A DNA stretch of 64,000 nucleotides, taken from NCBI GenBank assembly GCA_004154925.1, contig QJNS01000708.1:186001-250000 (forward strand), written 5' to 3'. A program made the position numbers and the translations under genes. The stretch comes from Monosporascus cannonballus. Lineage: Eukaryota; Ascomycota; Sordariomycetes; Xylariales. Shown piece by piece: positions 34,701 to 47,409 of the stretch (the stretch's first letter is position 1; the number at the start of each line of letters is the position of its first letter). The notes beneath the pieces were generated by a model that did not search any database, was not told the origin of the DNA, and saw only the letters and a program-made list of their open reading frames with translations.

Positions 34701-37074
34701 AGATTTTTGTTATATTCTTATGTGTATATTCGTTATTATTATCGATCAAATATTAATGTCTTAATTTCTTTTTTTATCTATTAATAGGATATAAGGCAAA
34801 TTTTATTTGGCCAATTTTTCCATTAGTTAAAATTCCGTATTAACGCATTTATAGTAATCCTAAGATTATATCGTAATTCCGGAATAAAATAATATCGAAA
34901 TTAATTATTTGGTATCGTCTTTAAATAAAAATTTCGAAATAATTAATTTTGCATATGATTTTTCCGTTATTATAAACGAATTCCTAATTTTCGGCATTCG
35001 TCATTATATAAGGTTTTAACTTATATTTCCATAATAATTTAAATTCATTAGTTATATCCGGTAGAATATAATTTCCGCCTAAAGCTTCGTAATTTATTAT
35101 TACAATTTATTAATACGTTTCGATTTGTATTTTCAAAATAGTAAGGTTATTAACGTTTTTTATCGTTACGTTTGAAGCCTTATTCGGAAGTTTTTTTTAA
35201 TTTTTTGGCGTTTCGTTATTTTGCGGCTTTTTTATAAGTAATTCTTTTCGTTTAATTCCTACTTGAATTTATCGATCTTTATTTATAGTTTTTTCGTTTA
35301 ATACGTTAAGCTGTTATATTTAACGTTATTGCTAGGGTATTTTTCTTTCGAATTATGTTTATTATTTTAATTTTGTTAAAGTTTTTTTTCCTATCGAAAA
35401 AATTATTTTTTTATATTAGCGATTACATCCTATTATATATCGTCCTAATTATCGTTTTATATATCTTTTATAAATCAACCTATTTTTAATAACTTTTTTT
35501 TCTTAAGGATTTATAATAAAGGCCAATTAAAAATTAAAGTCCATAATAACTTTCTAGTAATGCCTTTTTATTATATACTGGATTAACTTTTTTCCGTTTG
35601 GTAATTATATTACCCCTAATAATAAACAAAGTTTTTTTACGGGTATTACTTTTTTCGGGCTAGTGTTTTATTTCGGCCAATTATTAGATATTTTCTCAGG
35701 TTATAGTTCGAAAATGTTAATATTATTATGTATTGTTTTTATTATTTCCGGTACGATTTGGAAAATCGAATCCCTTAAAATATATACGGGTAATTCGTTC
35801 GTAAATATAATATTTACATTTTTCGTAATCGGAATATTCTCGTCGTCGACAATATATGGTATATATTCTGCCGTATTGATCAGGGGTTCTAGAACAGATT
35901 TTTTCTATCTAATTCTAATATTCGCGTAATTATTTTTATAACGTTTTTTATTATATTCGCAATATCTGTTAAATTAGCTTTTTAGTTTTTTAAATTTTTC
36001 GTCGAATTCTTTATCGTAATAATCTTTATTAGACCTTTTGCTATAAGGAACCTGGCTTATACTTAGGCTAAATTATGTTAATAACCTTGCTATCGTTTTT
36101 TTAATTATTTCTGGATTATCTTTCCGGTATTGGTATCTAGTTATCCTATCGTAATTTCTTAGACTTTTTGTATTTATAAATTTTGTGTTCTATTTTGCCA
36201 CAATTACAGTATTTAATCTGGTTCCAGTTTTGTTTATAGGTAACGCCAAGTTCTATAGGTCCCGGCGCCGTTTCGTAAGAAGTAAAAAGCGCGTCTTATT
36301 TTTTTCTCTAATTAAACTTGTTATATCCTAAACGTAAGGTATATTATTTTTTTTCTTTTATCTTTTTTTAAATTTTCGATTATCGATCCTAATTACTTTT
36401 ATCATATATGAATTTAAGGCAATTAATTATTCGATACGAATAATTTTATTTTTTATATTATTTTTCAACGTTTTATAAAACATATTAATAAAAACGTCTG
36501 TTTCGATATGTTTTTATTTTGCCTTAACTACAAAGTTCTTAAAGGTTATATCATATTTAAACGTAAGTTTTTTTTATCGGAATTACAAAAATTATTAGGC
36601 CGTAAATCATTTTTCGTCCGGATTACCGAAATTATTACGTAATTTATTTTCGAAGTTAATATAAAATAAAAAAATTTATTAATAAAATTTTCCTCATCCG
36701 ATTTTCTCACTTTTAAGAAATTTCTTATAATAAGCTTAAACTAGTTAGCCGTATTTTCCTTTAAGCATTTTTTATTATTAAGATTTTATCCGCTAAATTA
36801 TTAAGGTTTAGGAAACGAAAATAAATTCGTACTTAAGTTAAAAAAATCTAAAGATTACTTTTTCTATTATAAAGCTCCGGCTTCTGAGGTTTTATGCGGG
36901 CGAAAAAGGTTTGGACAGATAATACAATCTTAATTTATCGGGATTTTTTTTTTCTAATTCCTAAATTCGAGCCTAAAACTGCTAAATAGGGGTTTCCTAA
37001 GCGTTGGTCGACAATTTAACAATATTGAATATTATTCAGAATTTAACGATATTATTAAACAAAAGCTTGCAACG
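31790..37074 (-). pseudogene. gag-pol remnant of element E
   Basis: The minus-strand internal region colinear with that of C (for example 31,800-37,070 against 9,690-14,990). Reverse transcriptase lies at about 34,420-33,960, where the palm motif has decayed to Y-F-T-D. Integrase remnants lie between about 33,700 and 31,900. An 88-codon plus-strand open frame at 35,663-35,929 is the shadow of the gag-protease region, which also leaves a 67-codon frame at 25,195-25,398 in D; neither is a gene. Confidence 0.8.
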
Positions 37075-37481
37075 TATAACGGCTTGGCGGTTTAACCAAT
37101 TATTAAACCTTAAGTTAACGGGTTTATGTAAGCAAAAATATGGTAGGAATCTAAGTAATAAATATAGTAATATATTATGTTTCGTAATTTTAAAAATGCT
37201 TTAAGTAATGAATTATTATTATAAATTAAAGTTATTTAAATTATAAAAATAATAAGCGTATTATATTTGCTTTTTCTTGTCCGTTATTATTAGATTATTA
37301 GGATTTTGTAATAATCCTAATAATCCTGATTTTCGAGGATTTTGTAATAATCCTAATAATTTTGATTTTCGTAGATTTCGCAATAATCCTAATGATCCTG
37401 ACTTTCGTTACGTAACTTTTTCCTTGGTGCTCCACCCACTTTGACTGTTTCCGGTTGTACCATGGAAGTTGGGCCATAACA
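37075..37481 (-). repeat. 5' LTR of element E
   Basis: 407 bp, begins TATAACGGCTTGGCGG and ends GGCCATAACA, followed by ATTTC. It carries the same 36-bp minisatellite as the 3' copy and differs from it mainly by transitions. Confidence 0.9.
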
Positions 37482-37486
37482 ATTTC

Positions 37487-37545
37487 TGCTAATATAAACC
37501 CGTACGACAAGATTTAATAGTTGGTTAAACCCCCTAGCCTTTACA
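37487..37545 (+). repeat. 3' LTR of element D, right part
   Basis: Completes the D LTR after the E insertion; ends CCTTTACA and is followed by the TSD CTTAG at 37546-37550. Confidence 0.85.
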
Positions 37546-37550
37546 CTTAG

Positions 37551-37888
37551 CCTCTTTTTTAACCTTTTTCCGCTTTGATTTTTCTCTCTGGATTTTAATA
37601 ATATCCTTAGGAATCGGGGTAAATTACTGCTAAGGTTATAAAAAAAGGTTTTCTCTATAATCGGATAATAAAGGATGTTATATTATTAATTAATCGGAAA
37701 ACTTTTTCAATAAAAGATAAATAGTTAAATCTTATTAATAACACTTTACTGGCTAATAACGGAGATCGAATATATTATTTGTTTTCTGAACGTTATTTTA
37801 TATTATCGTTTATTCTAAGTTTAAAAAAGTTTATATTTCAATTATACGGTAAATTATTCATCGGCTATTAATTAAGGAATTATCAAAA
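37551..37888 (-). pseudogene. 5' internal remnant of element B (leader and gag start)
   Basis: Continues B's internal sequence after the D block. It matches the equivalent leader of F (about 44,530-44,832) and, in reverse, of A (2,551-2,850). No intact frame is seen. Confidence 0.7.
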
Positions 37889-38071
37889 TATAACGAACTT
37901 CTTATATATCTATCTAGAGGTATAAGCAATATCCAAAATAAAATCTTGATTTACAAACAATAATAAGGCGAAAAATAATTTAGTAATTTATTTGTTGAAA
38001 AGATTTAAAAACTTTTCTCATAATTAAAGAACGGTATAATTACCTTTTAATTAAAAGCTTAAATTAATAAC
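37889..38071 (-). repeat. 5' LTR of element B, left part
   Basis: It starts TATAACGAAC (from TGTAACGAAC) and stops at the F insertion; the TSD ATAAC occupies 38067-38071. It resumes at 45267. Confidence 0.85.
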
Positions 38072-38501
38072 TATAACGAACTTGTCATATATCCACCTGG
38101 AGGTATAAGCAATATCCGAAAAGGGTCTTGATTTGCAGGTAATAATAAGGCGAAGAATAATTTAGTATATTTATTAAGGAGATTTTAAGGTATTTCTCTT
38201 TTAATCAGAAAACGATATAATTACTTTTGGCTAAAAGCTTAAATTAATAACTAAGGAATAAAAAATTAAATAGGTAGTTATTTATATAAAAAACCCAAAC
38301 CTTATATATTTTTTTTATTTTTTATATTTTTTATAATCTCTGGGGATCTCGAAAAATTATGGTATTTATTATTTACGAATTTCCTGGTACCTCTGAAGAT
38401 TAATAAAGACCCGAGGTTTATCTGATAAAAAATGGAGATCCTAAGTATTTCTAATTTTCTGGGCCTTTTTGGGCCTAGTGGAGTCCTTTTTAAACGTAAC
38501 A
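38072..38501 (-). repeat. 3' LTR of element F
   Basis: 430 bp; begins TATAACGAACTTG and ends with the reverse complement of TGTTACGTTT. The highly conserved GGGCCTAGTGGAGTCC patch marks the family 1 LTR. Confidence 0.9.
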
Positions 38502-38599
38502 TTATTCCTTTTTTTCTAGGATTTTTGTCCTTAAAGATAAAAAAAGTAAATCCTTAATTTCTTTTTTTTCTTTGCGTTATAACATTATATTTGGCCATA

Positions 38600-39170
38600 T
38601 CGGATAAATTTTAAAAACGTATTAAATTTTTTATTGAAAGTTGTTACGAATTAATTAAATCGATTTCTTAATTTGGTTTCGAAATTATGCCATATATATG
38701 TTATTTCGAAAAAAAGCTTTCTTGTAAAATGTTAAAAAATCGAAAAAATTATTAAAATTATTTAGCGGCTAATATTTAATTTTGCGATAAAAATTATATT
38801 TTGCTTTTATTATTTAAAAATATCCGTATCGAAAAGTTTCGAATAAACCGAAAAAGACGTTTAATTATTTAATAATTTTAATAATTATTTAATTATATTA
38901 TTCGGTTAAATCGTAAATTTAAATAATTATATTCCAAAGGGATATCGTTTATTTAAAAAAGATTTAAAAATATAAATAAATTAAAAAAGCAAAAAAAAAT
39001 AGAGACGAAGAAAAATCGTAAAGAAAAAAAAATAAATATAGATTATTTTAAAATTAAATACGTTAATAAAGATATTTATTTTTTTCGATTAAAGCGCCAT
39101 AACGGTTAATTTAAGTAAAAAACCGTTATTATTTGCGATTTTGGCCGTATTAAAAATAATTAATCAAGAT
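38600..39170 (+). pseudogene. Antisense zinc-cluster-like ORF of element F
   Basis: Plus strand, opposite to gag-pol. One frame reads Y-I-C-Y-x6-C (38,693-38,725), eight residues, Y-Q/stop-N-Y-x7-C (38,750-38,785). Tyr as mutated Cys gives C-x2-C-x6-C-x8-C-x2-C-x7-C. The downstream frame is Lys/Ile-rich, with the K-P-L-L-F-A-I-L-A-V-L-K tail also found in A and B. Heavily damaged; boundaries are approximate. Confidence 0.6.
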
Positions 39171-39179
39171 TTTGGCGGT

Positions 39180-42100
39180 AAAACGTCTTAATTAAGTTTA
39201 TTATATTCGTTAAATGATTAAATAATTCCCATATATTTTTTTATGTAAATATCTTTTTTATTTAACTAAGTACTAGATTTTATTTTTAATTATTTTGGAA
39301 TTTAGTATTTGTTTAATTTCGTATTTATTAAAATTTTTTTCAAATTTTAAATTTATTTTTAACGTGATATTTTTTAGTATTAATTTAAATAAAAAAAATA
39401 TAGAAAATAAGGTATATTTTTATATTTTTGGGTAATAATAATTTATAATTAATCTCAGAAATAATTTCGCCAATTTTAAACGGTTTAAATTTTTGAAATT
39501 AAATTTATTATTAAGTTTTTTTATTTTAATTTATAAGATATTCGAAATTATATTTTATTTTTGGCATAATAAATAAATTTTATTTTTCTTTCGTTAAAAT
39601 TAGTTTTTTAATTTTTTTCTTATTATAATACTGGGTTATCCGTTATTAAAAAATCGTAATTTATTTTGAAAATGGGCTTAAATCGTTTTAATTTTTATAG
39701 TTAATATTTTTGTTTTTAAGGTAATCGTAATAATTTTTAATATTTTATTAAGTAGTTATTTAAATCGTTTTATTTTTATATTATATTTATATATAATTAT
39801 ATAAAAAAATATATTTATATTTTTATTAATTAATATATTATAAGCGATTTATATTAATAGTATAAATTTTATTTAATTATTTTATTAATAATTAACGTAA
39901 TTTCGTAAATATTATTTTAAGATTTGGTTTAATTTTTCGGTTTGGTTATTTATTTGGGAATAATACGTTATTAAAAATTTAAATTTAATATTAATTTATT
40001 TAAAAAAGTTAATATTAAATTTTGAAATAAATAACGTATTTCGGTTTAAAACGATTTTTTTAAATATTTTATGTTTATTAAGGTATTATTTAATAAAAAC
40101 GTAAATTAATTATTTTGCCGTGATATTTTCTTTAAAACATAAAAAATACTTATATTTAGTAAATTTATTAATAATTACTCATATTCTGTTATATTCGATT
40201 CCAATAACTGGGTTTTTAAATAGAGGTAAATTAATAATAACGTTTTAAGTTATAATATTTCATGTTTTATTAGGAATATCGGTAAGTTATAATAGCCCGT
40301 AGGGCTTATAATATATTACCTTAACTTTATTATAAACGTTATAATTTTTAATAATTATTTTAACTATACGGCGTAACTTAGAAAAATTATATTTTTTTAT
40401 AGCCGTTAAGTAATCTTAAAAATTCCTTGATATTTATGCAATAAGTTCTTATAAAATTTTTTTACGAATTATTTTTATAAATCCTTAGGAATATAAATTT
40501 TGCTATAATATAATAATTGATCTTTAAGTTATTTTTTTAATTACTGGATTTTTTTTTATTTTTTTATATCGTAAAAATTCCGGAACCATATTAACAATTC
40601 CGTAATTAGTTTTTTTATTATTTTATATAAATATATAATTTTATTTTTATTATATTATAATATTTATATACTTTTTTTAGAAATTTTGGAATCGTAATTT
40701 CTTTTACAATTAAAAATATCCGTTTAAATATTTTTCTTTTTTTAATATAATATATTTTGAAATTAAATCTATATAAAAAAATCTATTATTTTTATATCGT
40801 TTATTTAATTTTTAGGTTTTTATAAATTACGTAAAATTTTTGTAATTAAAATAAATATCAAAAAGTTTTTTTATATTTTAAAAATATTAATAATTATTAA
40901 TAATTTTTTGTCGTAAATCTAATATTTAAGTTTTGTATTTCGGAATGCTTTAAAATAATATGTTATTAAGTATTATTTATTATTATTTTTTATTATTTTA
41001 AAATTACGCTTAAAGTATATTTTAAAATATTTATTTTTAGTTATTTCGTTTTGTCTAGATTTAATATCTTTACGATAGGTCCGTTAATAATTATTTCTTT
41101 TAATTTCCGGAACGTTTTTTTTATTTTTTTTAAAAATCCGAATTTTTTCTTAACGTATTTTTTAGTAATAAATTTTGTTAAAGGCCTAATTATATCTTTA
41201 TATCCCTTAATTAGGCCGTATACGTAATTCGTAAATCTTAAAATTTATTAAATATTTATAACGGTCGCCTTATTAAGAATAAGTTAATTCTTAATTATTT
41301 TTAATTTGGAACGTTAAATTTAAATTTATCCTGATATAAAAATAAATCCCAAAAATTTAATTTCTGGATATATTATATGTTTTTAATAAAGTTAATTCGA
41401 ATATTAGTTTTGTTTAAAGTTTTAAGTATTTAAATAATATATTTCTTATATTTTTTAAGGTTTCGGAATAAATAAAGATATTATTAAGATAAACAAATAC
41501 GAATTTATTTAAGAATTATCGGAAGGTAATTATTATTAAATTTTGGAAATTAACGGAAACGTTAATAAGTCCTATAAGTATTGCTTTATATTTGTAAAGT
41601 CTATATATTATTTTAAATATTATTTTTTATTTTTTTCCTTTAATTATTTTAATATAATAATAATTATTGCAAAAATTAAGCGCCGTAAATTATTTGGCTT
41701 TATTAATACTTTCCTTTAAGGTATTTATAAAAATTAAAAAATATCCGTTTTTAATTATAATATTATTTAATTATTTATAATTAATTATTTTTCGATAAAT
41801 AAGGTTTTCGTCCTTATTAATTTTTTATTTATTATCCTTAGTTTTTAGTATTATAAAAACTAGATATTTAATAAGGAAATTAAAAGGTTAAATATATTTT
41901 TTTTAGATTTAATTATATGTTTTTTCATAAAATTTTTAATTTTTTTAGGTTTATATGGTAAATTTTATAAAATTTAGGATAATATTTTTTTAATAAGTAT
42001 CCGGTAATTTTATTAATTATACAACGGTAATTTATAATTCTTTTTATTTTTAAATAGCTTTTTAAATTTTTGATATTCCGGAAATATTATAAAGATCTAA

Positions 42101-44832
42101 TTAAGAACCCGTATTTCCTTAATAATATAATACATTTTTCGATTATTTTTATTTAATAATTTATCTTAAGAAAATATTTGTTTTTTTTAATTAATCCGTA
42201 AGTTATTAAAATAAAATTAAGGTATTCCTAAAATAATATTATATCCGGAAATATTAATAATATCCAGTAAAATGCGTTTTTAATATTTTTAAATTTATAT
42301 TAAAAATTTTTCCGTTTTTCGAAAAATTTATTTGTTTTCGTAAATAAATAGGTTGCCGTTTACCGTACGTAATTTATAGAACTTTAATTTGTATTTCCAG
42401 GAAATCTAATATTTTTCCGTTATTATAAAAAAAATAAAATTATTTTTTATTCCGGAATTAATTATGGCCTTAAGTATTTTGCCTTTATATCGGAAAGGGA
42501 TTTTAATCTGGCTATATGTTTTTTTCGTTATTTCACATAAGGTTTTATCGATTAAGGCTTTTTAATACCTTATTTTCGAAAGCCTTTGTAATTTTTTGAT
42601 TTTTAATAATTTCCGACTTAAACGAATTTTTATTTGCGAACTTTTTTAATAGCATATTTAATATATTAATTATTTTTATACCGAAACCATATTTTTTTGC
42701 TATATTTGCATTAAGGCTTCAAAATTTAGTTTTTTTTTGGCTTATTTTTTTATTCCGTATCTTCCGAATCATAAAATTAAAAAAAATCTTTAAAAAAAAT
42801 ATTCCTATATCTAAAAGTTCGTATTAAATATAAAACATCGGGAAATAATATAGGTATTTTTACGATATAACCTTTTAATTCCATTTTAATTCGGGATATA
42901 AATAATAAGATTTAAGGTATTCTGGTTATCGGGGAATTTTAATATATCGGCATTTATTATCTGGTTCGGTAAAAGTTTTATTATTCTATCCGGGCCAAAA
43001 ATTATTATTTTTTTTAATTTTAAAATAAATAAAATAATTATTCTAATAATAAATAATAAAATATAATAAGTTATCAAGATTTATTAATAATATTTTTTAT
43101 AAATAATATATTTTAAAAATTCGTAAAATTTTAAAAATAATTATTTATAATTATTAATATTTAGTCGAAATTTACCATTTTTTATATATATCTTATATTT
43201 TTAGAAATTAAGGTAATATTAATATCTTAACTTTATAATTATTTTAAAAACCGTTTATCCGGAATAATACTTATAGGCTTTAATTTTAAAATCTTGACAA
43301 ATAAAATAATTTTCGTATTTTGGGTTATTGTTTTAAATTTAAATAATTATGGCAATAATGAATTTTGGCTGGAAAAAAATCGAATTAATTTTTTTTTCTT
43401 TTTTTTTTACCTTATTATCGGTTTTTTGTTTAACTGCTTTAACTTTTTTCTAAGGTTAAAAAATTCCTTTTTTTGGAGTTCCTTTTGGCAAAAGAACAAT
43501 ATTCACTTTTGAAATATCCTTTTTTGCCATAATTAAAACATTTTATTTTAGATTTGTTTTTTTTAGGCTTTTTTAAAACAGAATTCGCTTTTTTTTAAGG
43601 CTTGCCCTTATTTTTTTGGTTTAATTATTAAAATTTTTATTATTATTTTATTTATCGGTCCCTTTTTTTTCGAAATACCGATTAAAAGTTTATCAGTTAA
43701 TAATAATAACTTTATTTATATATTTTGCAAAAAATTCAATTTTGAATTTTATATATAATTTATTTTTAATTTAAAATTTTAAATTATTATAATAAAAATA
43801 AAATAATATATTTTTAATAAATTCGAAATAACGGCCAAATAATTAAATTTTGTTATATATTCGGATATTAATTTGGTTTGGTAAAAAAAAAAATTACTTA
43901 ATAATATCTTATTTTTTATTAGGATTGCCGAATAAAATACGTATTTTTTTTAAAAAACTTTCGTAATCGTTAAAAATATAATTAATAAAATCCGAAAATT
44001 CCTTTAAATATTTTTTAAAATAATCCGTTAAAATAAGTTCGAATTATTAATAAATTCGTCCGATTAGCAATTAAAAGATAGCTATTATTTTTTAATATTT
44101 TTCCGGCAAAAAATTCTTATAGAATTTAAGGTAAAATTTTATTTAAATTAAAAATCTATTAAGGTTTTTTAATTTGTTATAAGCTTTAGGAAAAATTAAC
44201 TTATAACCCTTAACGTTTAATATTTCATAATAATTAAGAGGTAAAATAATTTTTTTCCATATCCGAATTACGCCGAACAATAATAAGGTTAAGGCTTTTT
44301 TTTGCGTTCGCCTTAGGTCTAACAAAAGGGGTTGGTAACCGGCCCCTTAATTTCGCCTTTTAGGGAAGCCAAATTAAGGAAAAACTAACTTTTTTCCTTT
44401 TATAAGCCGAATATTCTTTTTTTTAGGATTTGGATTTTTGTTATTAGGGCATTTAATTTCTTTTTTGTAATAAGTTTTTTTTTCTGGTTTTCGGCCTTAA
44501 ATTTGTTTTTTAATTTTTTTAGCCGTTTTTTTTTCCGATTTCTTTTTTTAAACTTTAATAATATTTTTAAAAGCCGGGATAAATTATTATTTAGGTTACG
44601 AAAATAACGGGTTTTTTTAAAATTAAATAATAAAAAGTATTATATTATTAATTAATTAGAAAATCTTTTTAATAAAAAGTAAATTATTAAATCTTATTAA
44701 TAATACTTTTTTAATTAATAATAGGAATTATATATATTATTTTATATTATTATTTATATTAAATTTAAGAAAATCTATACCTTAATTAAGTAATAAATTA
44801 TTTATTAGTTATTAATTAAAAAATTATCAAAA
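39180..44832 (-). pseudogene. gag-pol remnant of element F
   Basis: Colinear, in reverse, with A's 2,551-8,150 and with B's 18,380-23,684. Recognisable points are the Y-L-N-N site near 41,480, integrase, and the CCHC region near 43,525. No frame exceeds about 72 codons. Confidence 0.78.
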
Positions 44833-45261
44833 TATAACGAATTTATTATATATTTATTTAGAAATATAAATAATATCTGAAAAAATTTAATTTGCAGGTA
44901 ATAATAAAGCGAAAAATAATTTAATATATTCGTTAAAGAAATTTTAAAATATTTTTTTCTTAATTAAAAAATAATATAATTATTTTTAACTAAAAACTTA
45001 AATTAATAATTAAGGAATAAAAAATTAAATAAGTAATTATTTACATAAAAAATCTAAATTTTATATATTTTTCTTATTTTTCATATCTTTTATGGTTTTT
45101 GGGGATTTCGAAAAACCATGGTATTTATTGTTTACGAATCTTCTAATATCTTTGGAGATTGATAAAAACCCGAGGTTTATCCGATGGAAGGTGGAGATCC
45201 CGAATGTCTCCAACTTTCTGGGCCTTCTTTGGGCCTAGTGGAGTCCCTTTTGAATGTAACA
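44833..45261 (-). repeat. 5' LTR of element F
   Basis: 429 bp; begins TATAACGAAT and ends CTTTTGAATGTAACA. The last 130 bases are almost unmutated, as in the other family 1 LTRs. Confidence 0.9.
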
Positions 45262-45266
45262 ATAAC

Positions 45267-45520
45267 TAAGAAACGAAATTAAACAGGTATTATTGATATA
45301 AAAAACCGATTTTTTATATATCCCAATTTCTAAAGTGAATATATCGTAGATATATGTAATCTATATGATCTATGTGATCCAGTCCAGATTATTTAGATCA
45401 CCTAGATTAACTAGATCACCTTAAGGGCCAAGCCTTCCTATCCGTAGTTAGCCGCGACAGGTCTGCGCTAGGCCTTTAAAGATTGGTTCCTTCAGGATAG
45501 GAACCCCTGTTCCTATAATA
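45267..45520 (-). repeat. 5' LTR of element B, right part
   Basis: Ends CCTGTTCCTATAATA and is followed by the TSD AGAAC at 45521-45525. It aligns with 17,394-17,650 of the 3' LTR. Confidence 0.88.
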
Positions 45521-45525
45521 AGAAC

Positions 45526-47409
45526 TTTCGTAAAAAAACTAAAACCTAAACGAATTCTAAAATACGTAACCGTATTAGCATTATTCGTAAATTTTATACG
45601 AAATAATAATATTTTTCGGAGTATATTAAAAAAAATTAATTAAAAACTTAATATAACGAATTATAGAATTAAAAAACGTAATTATTAAGCCGTAATTAAG
45701 GAGTTAAACGCCTAAGCGATTATCGTAAAGAAAAAAACCAAATAAAAAATAAATATATTTATTTTTAGAAAAAAAACATAAATATGGTTTATTTTTAAAA
45801 AAAAAGCAAATAATTTCGGCTAGGATAAAAATTTCTAAATTTTTACGAGTAAACCCGAAATATAAAAAAGTCACTTAAAGGTTAATAATATTTCTTATAT
45901 TAAATTATATAGTAATAATTTACCCTTATTTAGGCTTACTTTAAAACGAAACCTTTTTAATATAAGCCCTTAAAGTATGTTAAACTTTATAAAGCCGTAT
46001 TCGGATTTTTCGTTAAAGCTAAAGGCGAATTAGTTATTAGCTTTAAAAAAAGTTAACATTATTATTTATTCCGTTCAAAAGTTATTATAGGCTTCTTTTT
46101 CGCAAAAATCGGCTGCCGGCGAAAAAAGGATTATTTTCGTTAAAAAGGCCGAAAATATTTTCGCTTTGAAACAGGTCCGCAACCGCCTTTAAAGATATTT
46201 TGCTAACGATTCGACAACTCAGCAAAAAAAAAGCCAAGGAATATAGTAGTATAACAGTGAAAAGAGGTCTTAATAACGTCGCCGAAACGCTGTTTTGTTC
46301 CGAAACAATAATTAAAAACGTTAAGTTAAATATGAAAATGGTTTTTAGAATTCTTAATAATACCTATATCGACGAATTTAACAACAATACGTTATTTTAC
46401 GTTATCTAAGCTTGGGCAAATAAAAACCGCCTTACCATTATGTTTATCGGTATGAACGATAATTTGAGGCGTTAATGAATCAGAAATTTCGAAGAAACTA
46501 GCGATTCGAGCGGCAAAAACCGCAAAAGCAACGAAAAGAAAATACTTTACCATAATAACAAAGGTATTACAAACTTCTTAAGTACGAAAGGTAATAATAA
46601 AGATAATACGGATATAGAATTATAAAAGTGTTAAAAATGTAAAAGTGGTAAAAATGGTGAAAATAATGAAAATAATAGAAGTGGTGGAAAAAAATAATGT
46701 GGAAAAGAGAACTTGATTTTCAAAATCAATTTTTTCTTAGCCAACATATTGTGTTGTAATATAACATATAAGTTATCCCAGTTTTAAAAGTATTAAATAC
46801 TTATACAAAATAAATATAATCTAAATTTGATAATCTTTAAGTTATCATAACAAAAAAACTAAAAAATTAATTGAAAAACTTTTTGTACTTCTTAATTAAT
46901 TTATTATGCCTTAATATTAAGGTTTTTCTTTAATTAATTTACAACAATAATAACGCTTTTATTCCATTATTTTCGCTTTTAATTGTTCTTAAAATTTTAA
47001 TATGTATTCTATATTCTTTTCGTAATTTTATTATAATATTCTGCTGTAAAAAAAGTTACGCCGCCTAATTCTTTTGTATACGTAAAATTATTTGCTTAAT
47101 TTCTATTATTAATATAAATTTTTTTATCTAATTTTATAAATTTATTAAGGCTAATTTCGCCGTAATTTAATAGGAAATTATAAAAGCCAGCTATAACGTA
47201 AATTATCTTAATTATCGTATTAATACGTTTATAAGAAAAATTTTCCTTAAAAATCTTAAAAGTATTTTTCCATTTTTAAAAGTTTTTTTATTAATATTTT
47301 GCAATTATATATGCCTTAGATTATATAATTTTTCTGGAATTTATGGCTTTAATTCGGCTTATGTTTGCTTTTAAAAAATAATATCGTATTCCGTAATACG
47401 AAATAAGGA
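45526..47409. other. Old AT-rich layer, unrecognised degenerate element
   Basis: This continues the DNA left of 17085. A 69-codon frame at 46,200-46,409 (S-K-K-K-A-K-E-Y, N-N-V-A-E-T-L-F) shows no family I know. Two perfect palindromes occur, TTGATTTTCAAAATCAA at about 46,711-46,727 and AAGTATTAAATACTT at about 46,788-46,802. Nothing else is resolved. Confidence 0.4.

Larger units (their letters stand above)
30321..37481 (-). mobile_element. Ty3/gypsy retrotransposon E (family 2) with minisatellite-bearing LTRs
   Basis: LTRs of 407 bp at 30321-30727 and 37075-37481 flank a minus-strand internal region. The TSD is ATTCC at 30316-30320 against ATTTC at 37482-37486, one RIP-type transition. It lies inside D's 3' LTR and is itself interrupted by a solo LTR at 31389-31773. 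The reverse transcriptase region is at about 34,420-33,960. It shows the same layout and antisense ORF as C and D. The 650 bases next to its 3' LTR are much less mutated than the rest. Confidence 0.92.
23685..37545 (+). mobile_element. Ty3/gypsy chromodomain retrotransposon D (family 2), split by element E
   Basis: The 5' LTR is at 23685-24053 and the 3' LTR at 30012-30320 plus 37487-37545; the TSD CTTAG is perfect (23680-23684 and 37546-37550). Element E with its TSD interrupts the 3' LTR. Unit size without E is about 6.7 kb. The plus strand carries reverse transcriptase (26,760-27,190, with Y-F-D-D at 27,137-27,148), RNase H, integrase (C-D-I-C-V-K at about 28,270; V-I-V-H-R-F-T-K near 28,430), the integrase C-terminal region near 28,907-29,120, and a chromodomain at about 29,230-29,385. 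It is nested in B's internal region. Confidence 0.92.
38072..45261 (-). mobile_element. Ty3/gypsy retrotransposon F (family 1), RIP-inactivated
   Basis: A 7,190-bp element with LTRs at 38072-38501 and 44833-45261 and a perfect TSD, ATAAC, at 38067-38071 and 45262-45266. It is the same family as A in reverse orientation, inserted in B's 5' LTR. Minus-strand islands: zinc knuckle region near 43,525-43,550, reverse transcriptase with Y-L-N-N (from YLDD) at about 41,478-41,492, and integrase at about 40,800-39,800. Damage is heavier than in B. Confidence 0.92.
17085..45520 (-). mobile_element. Ty3/gypsy retrotransposon B (family 1), host of the D/E and F insertions
   Basis: The 3' LTR lies at 17085-17650 and the 5' LTR is split between 37889-38071 and 45267-45520. 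A perfect TSD, AGAAC, stands at 17080-17084 and 45521-45525. Element D (with E) sits in the internal region at 23685-37545 (TSD CTTAG) and F sits in the 5' LTR at 38072-45261 (TSD ATAAC). Removing these and a 132-bp insertion leaves about 7.2 kb, the family size. Coding strand minus: zinc knuckle C-F-N-Y-G-K-K-G-H at about 22,783-22,742 and reverse transcriptase with an intact YLDD at 20,719-20,730. It is inactive through stops and the insertions. Confidence 0.92.

Noticed and set aside
35663..35929. 88-codon hydrophobic plus-strand frame as a membrane protein, with its partner at 25,195-25,398 minus
   Set aside because: Both lie antisense to gag-pol at equivalent places in E and D; the hydrophobic look comes from AT-rich mutated codons read on the wrong strand.
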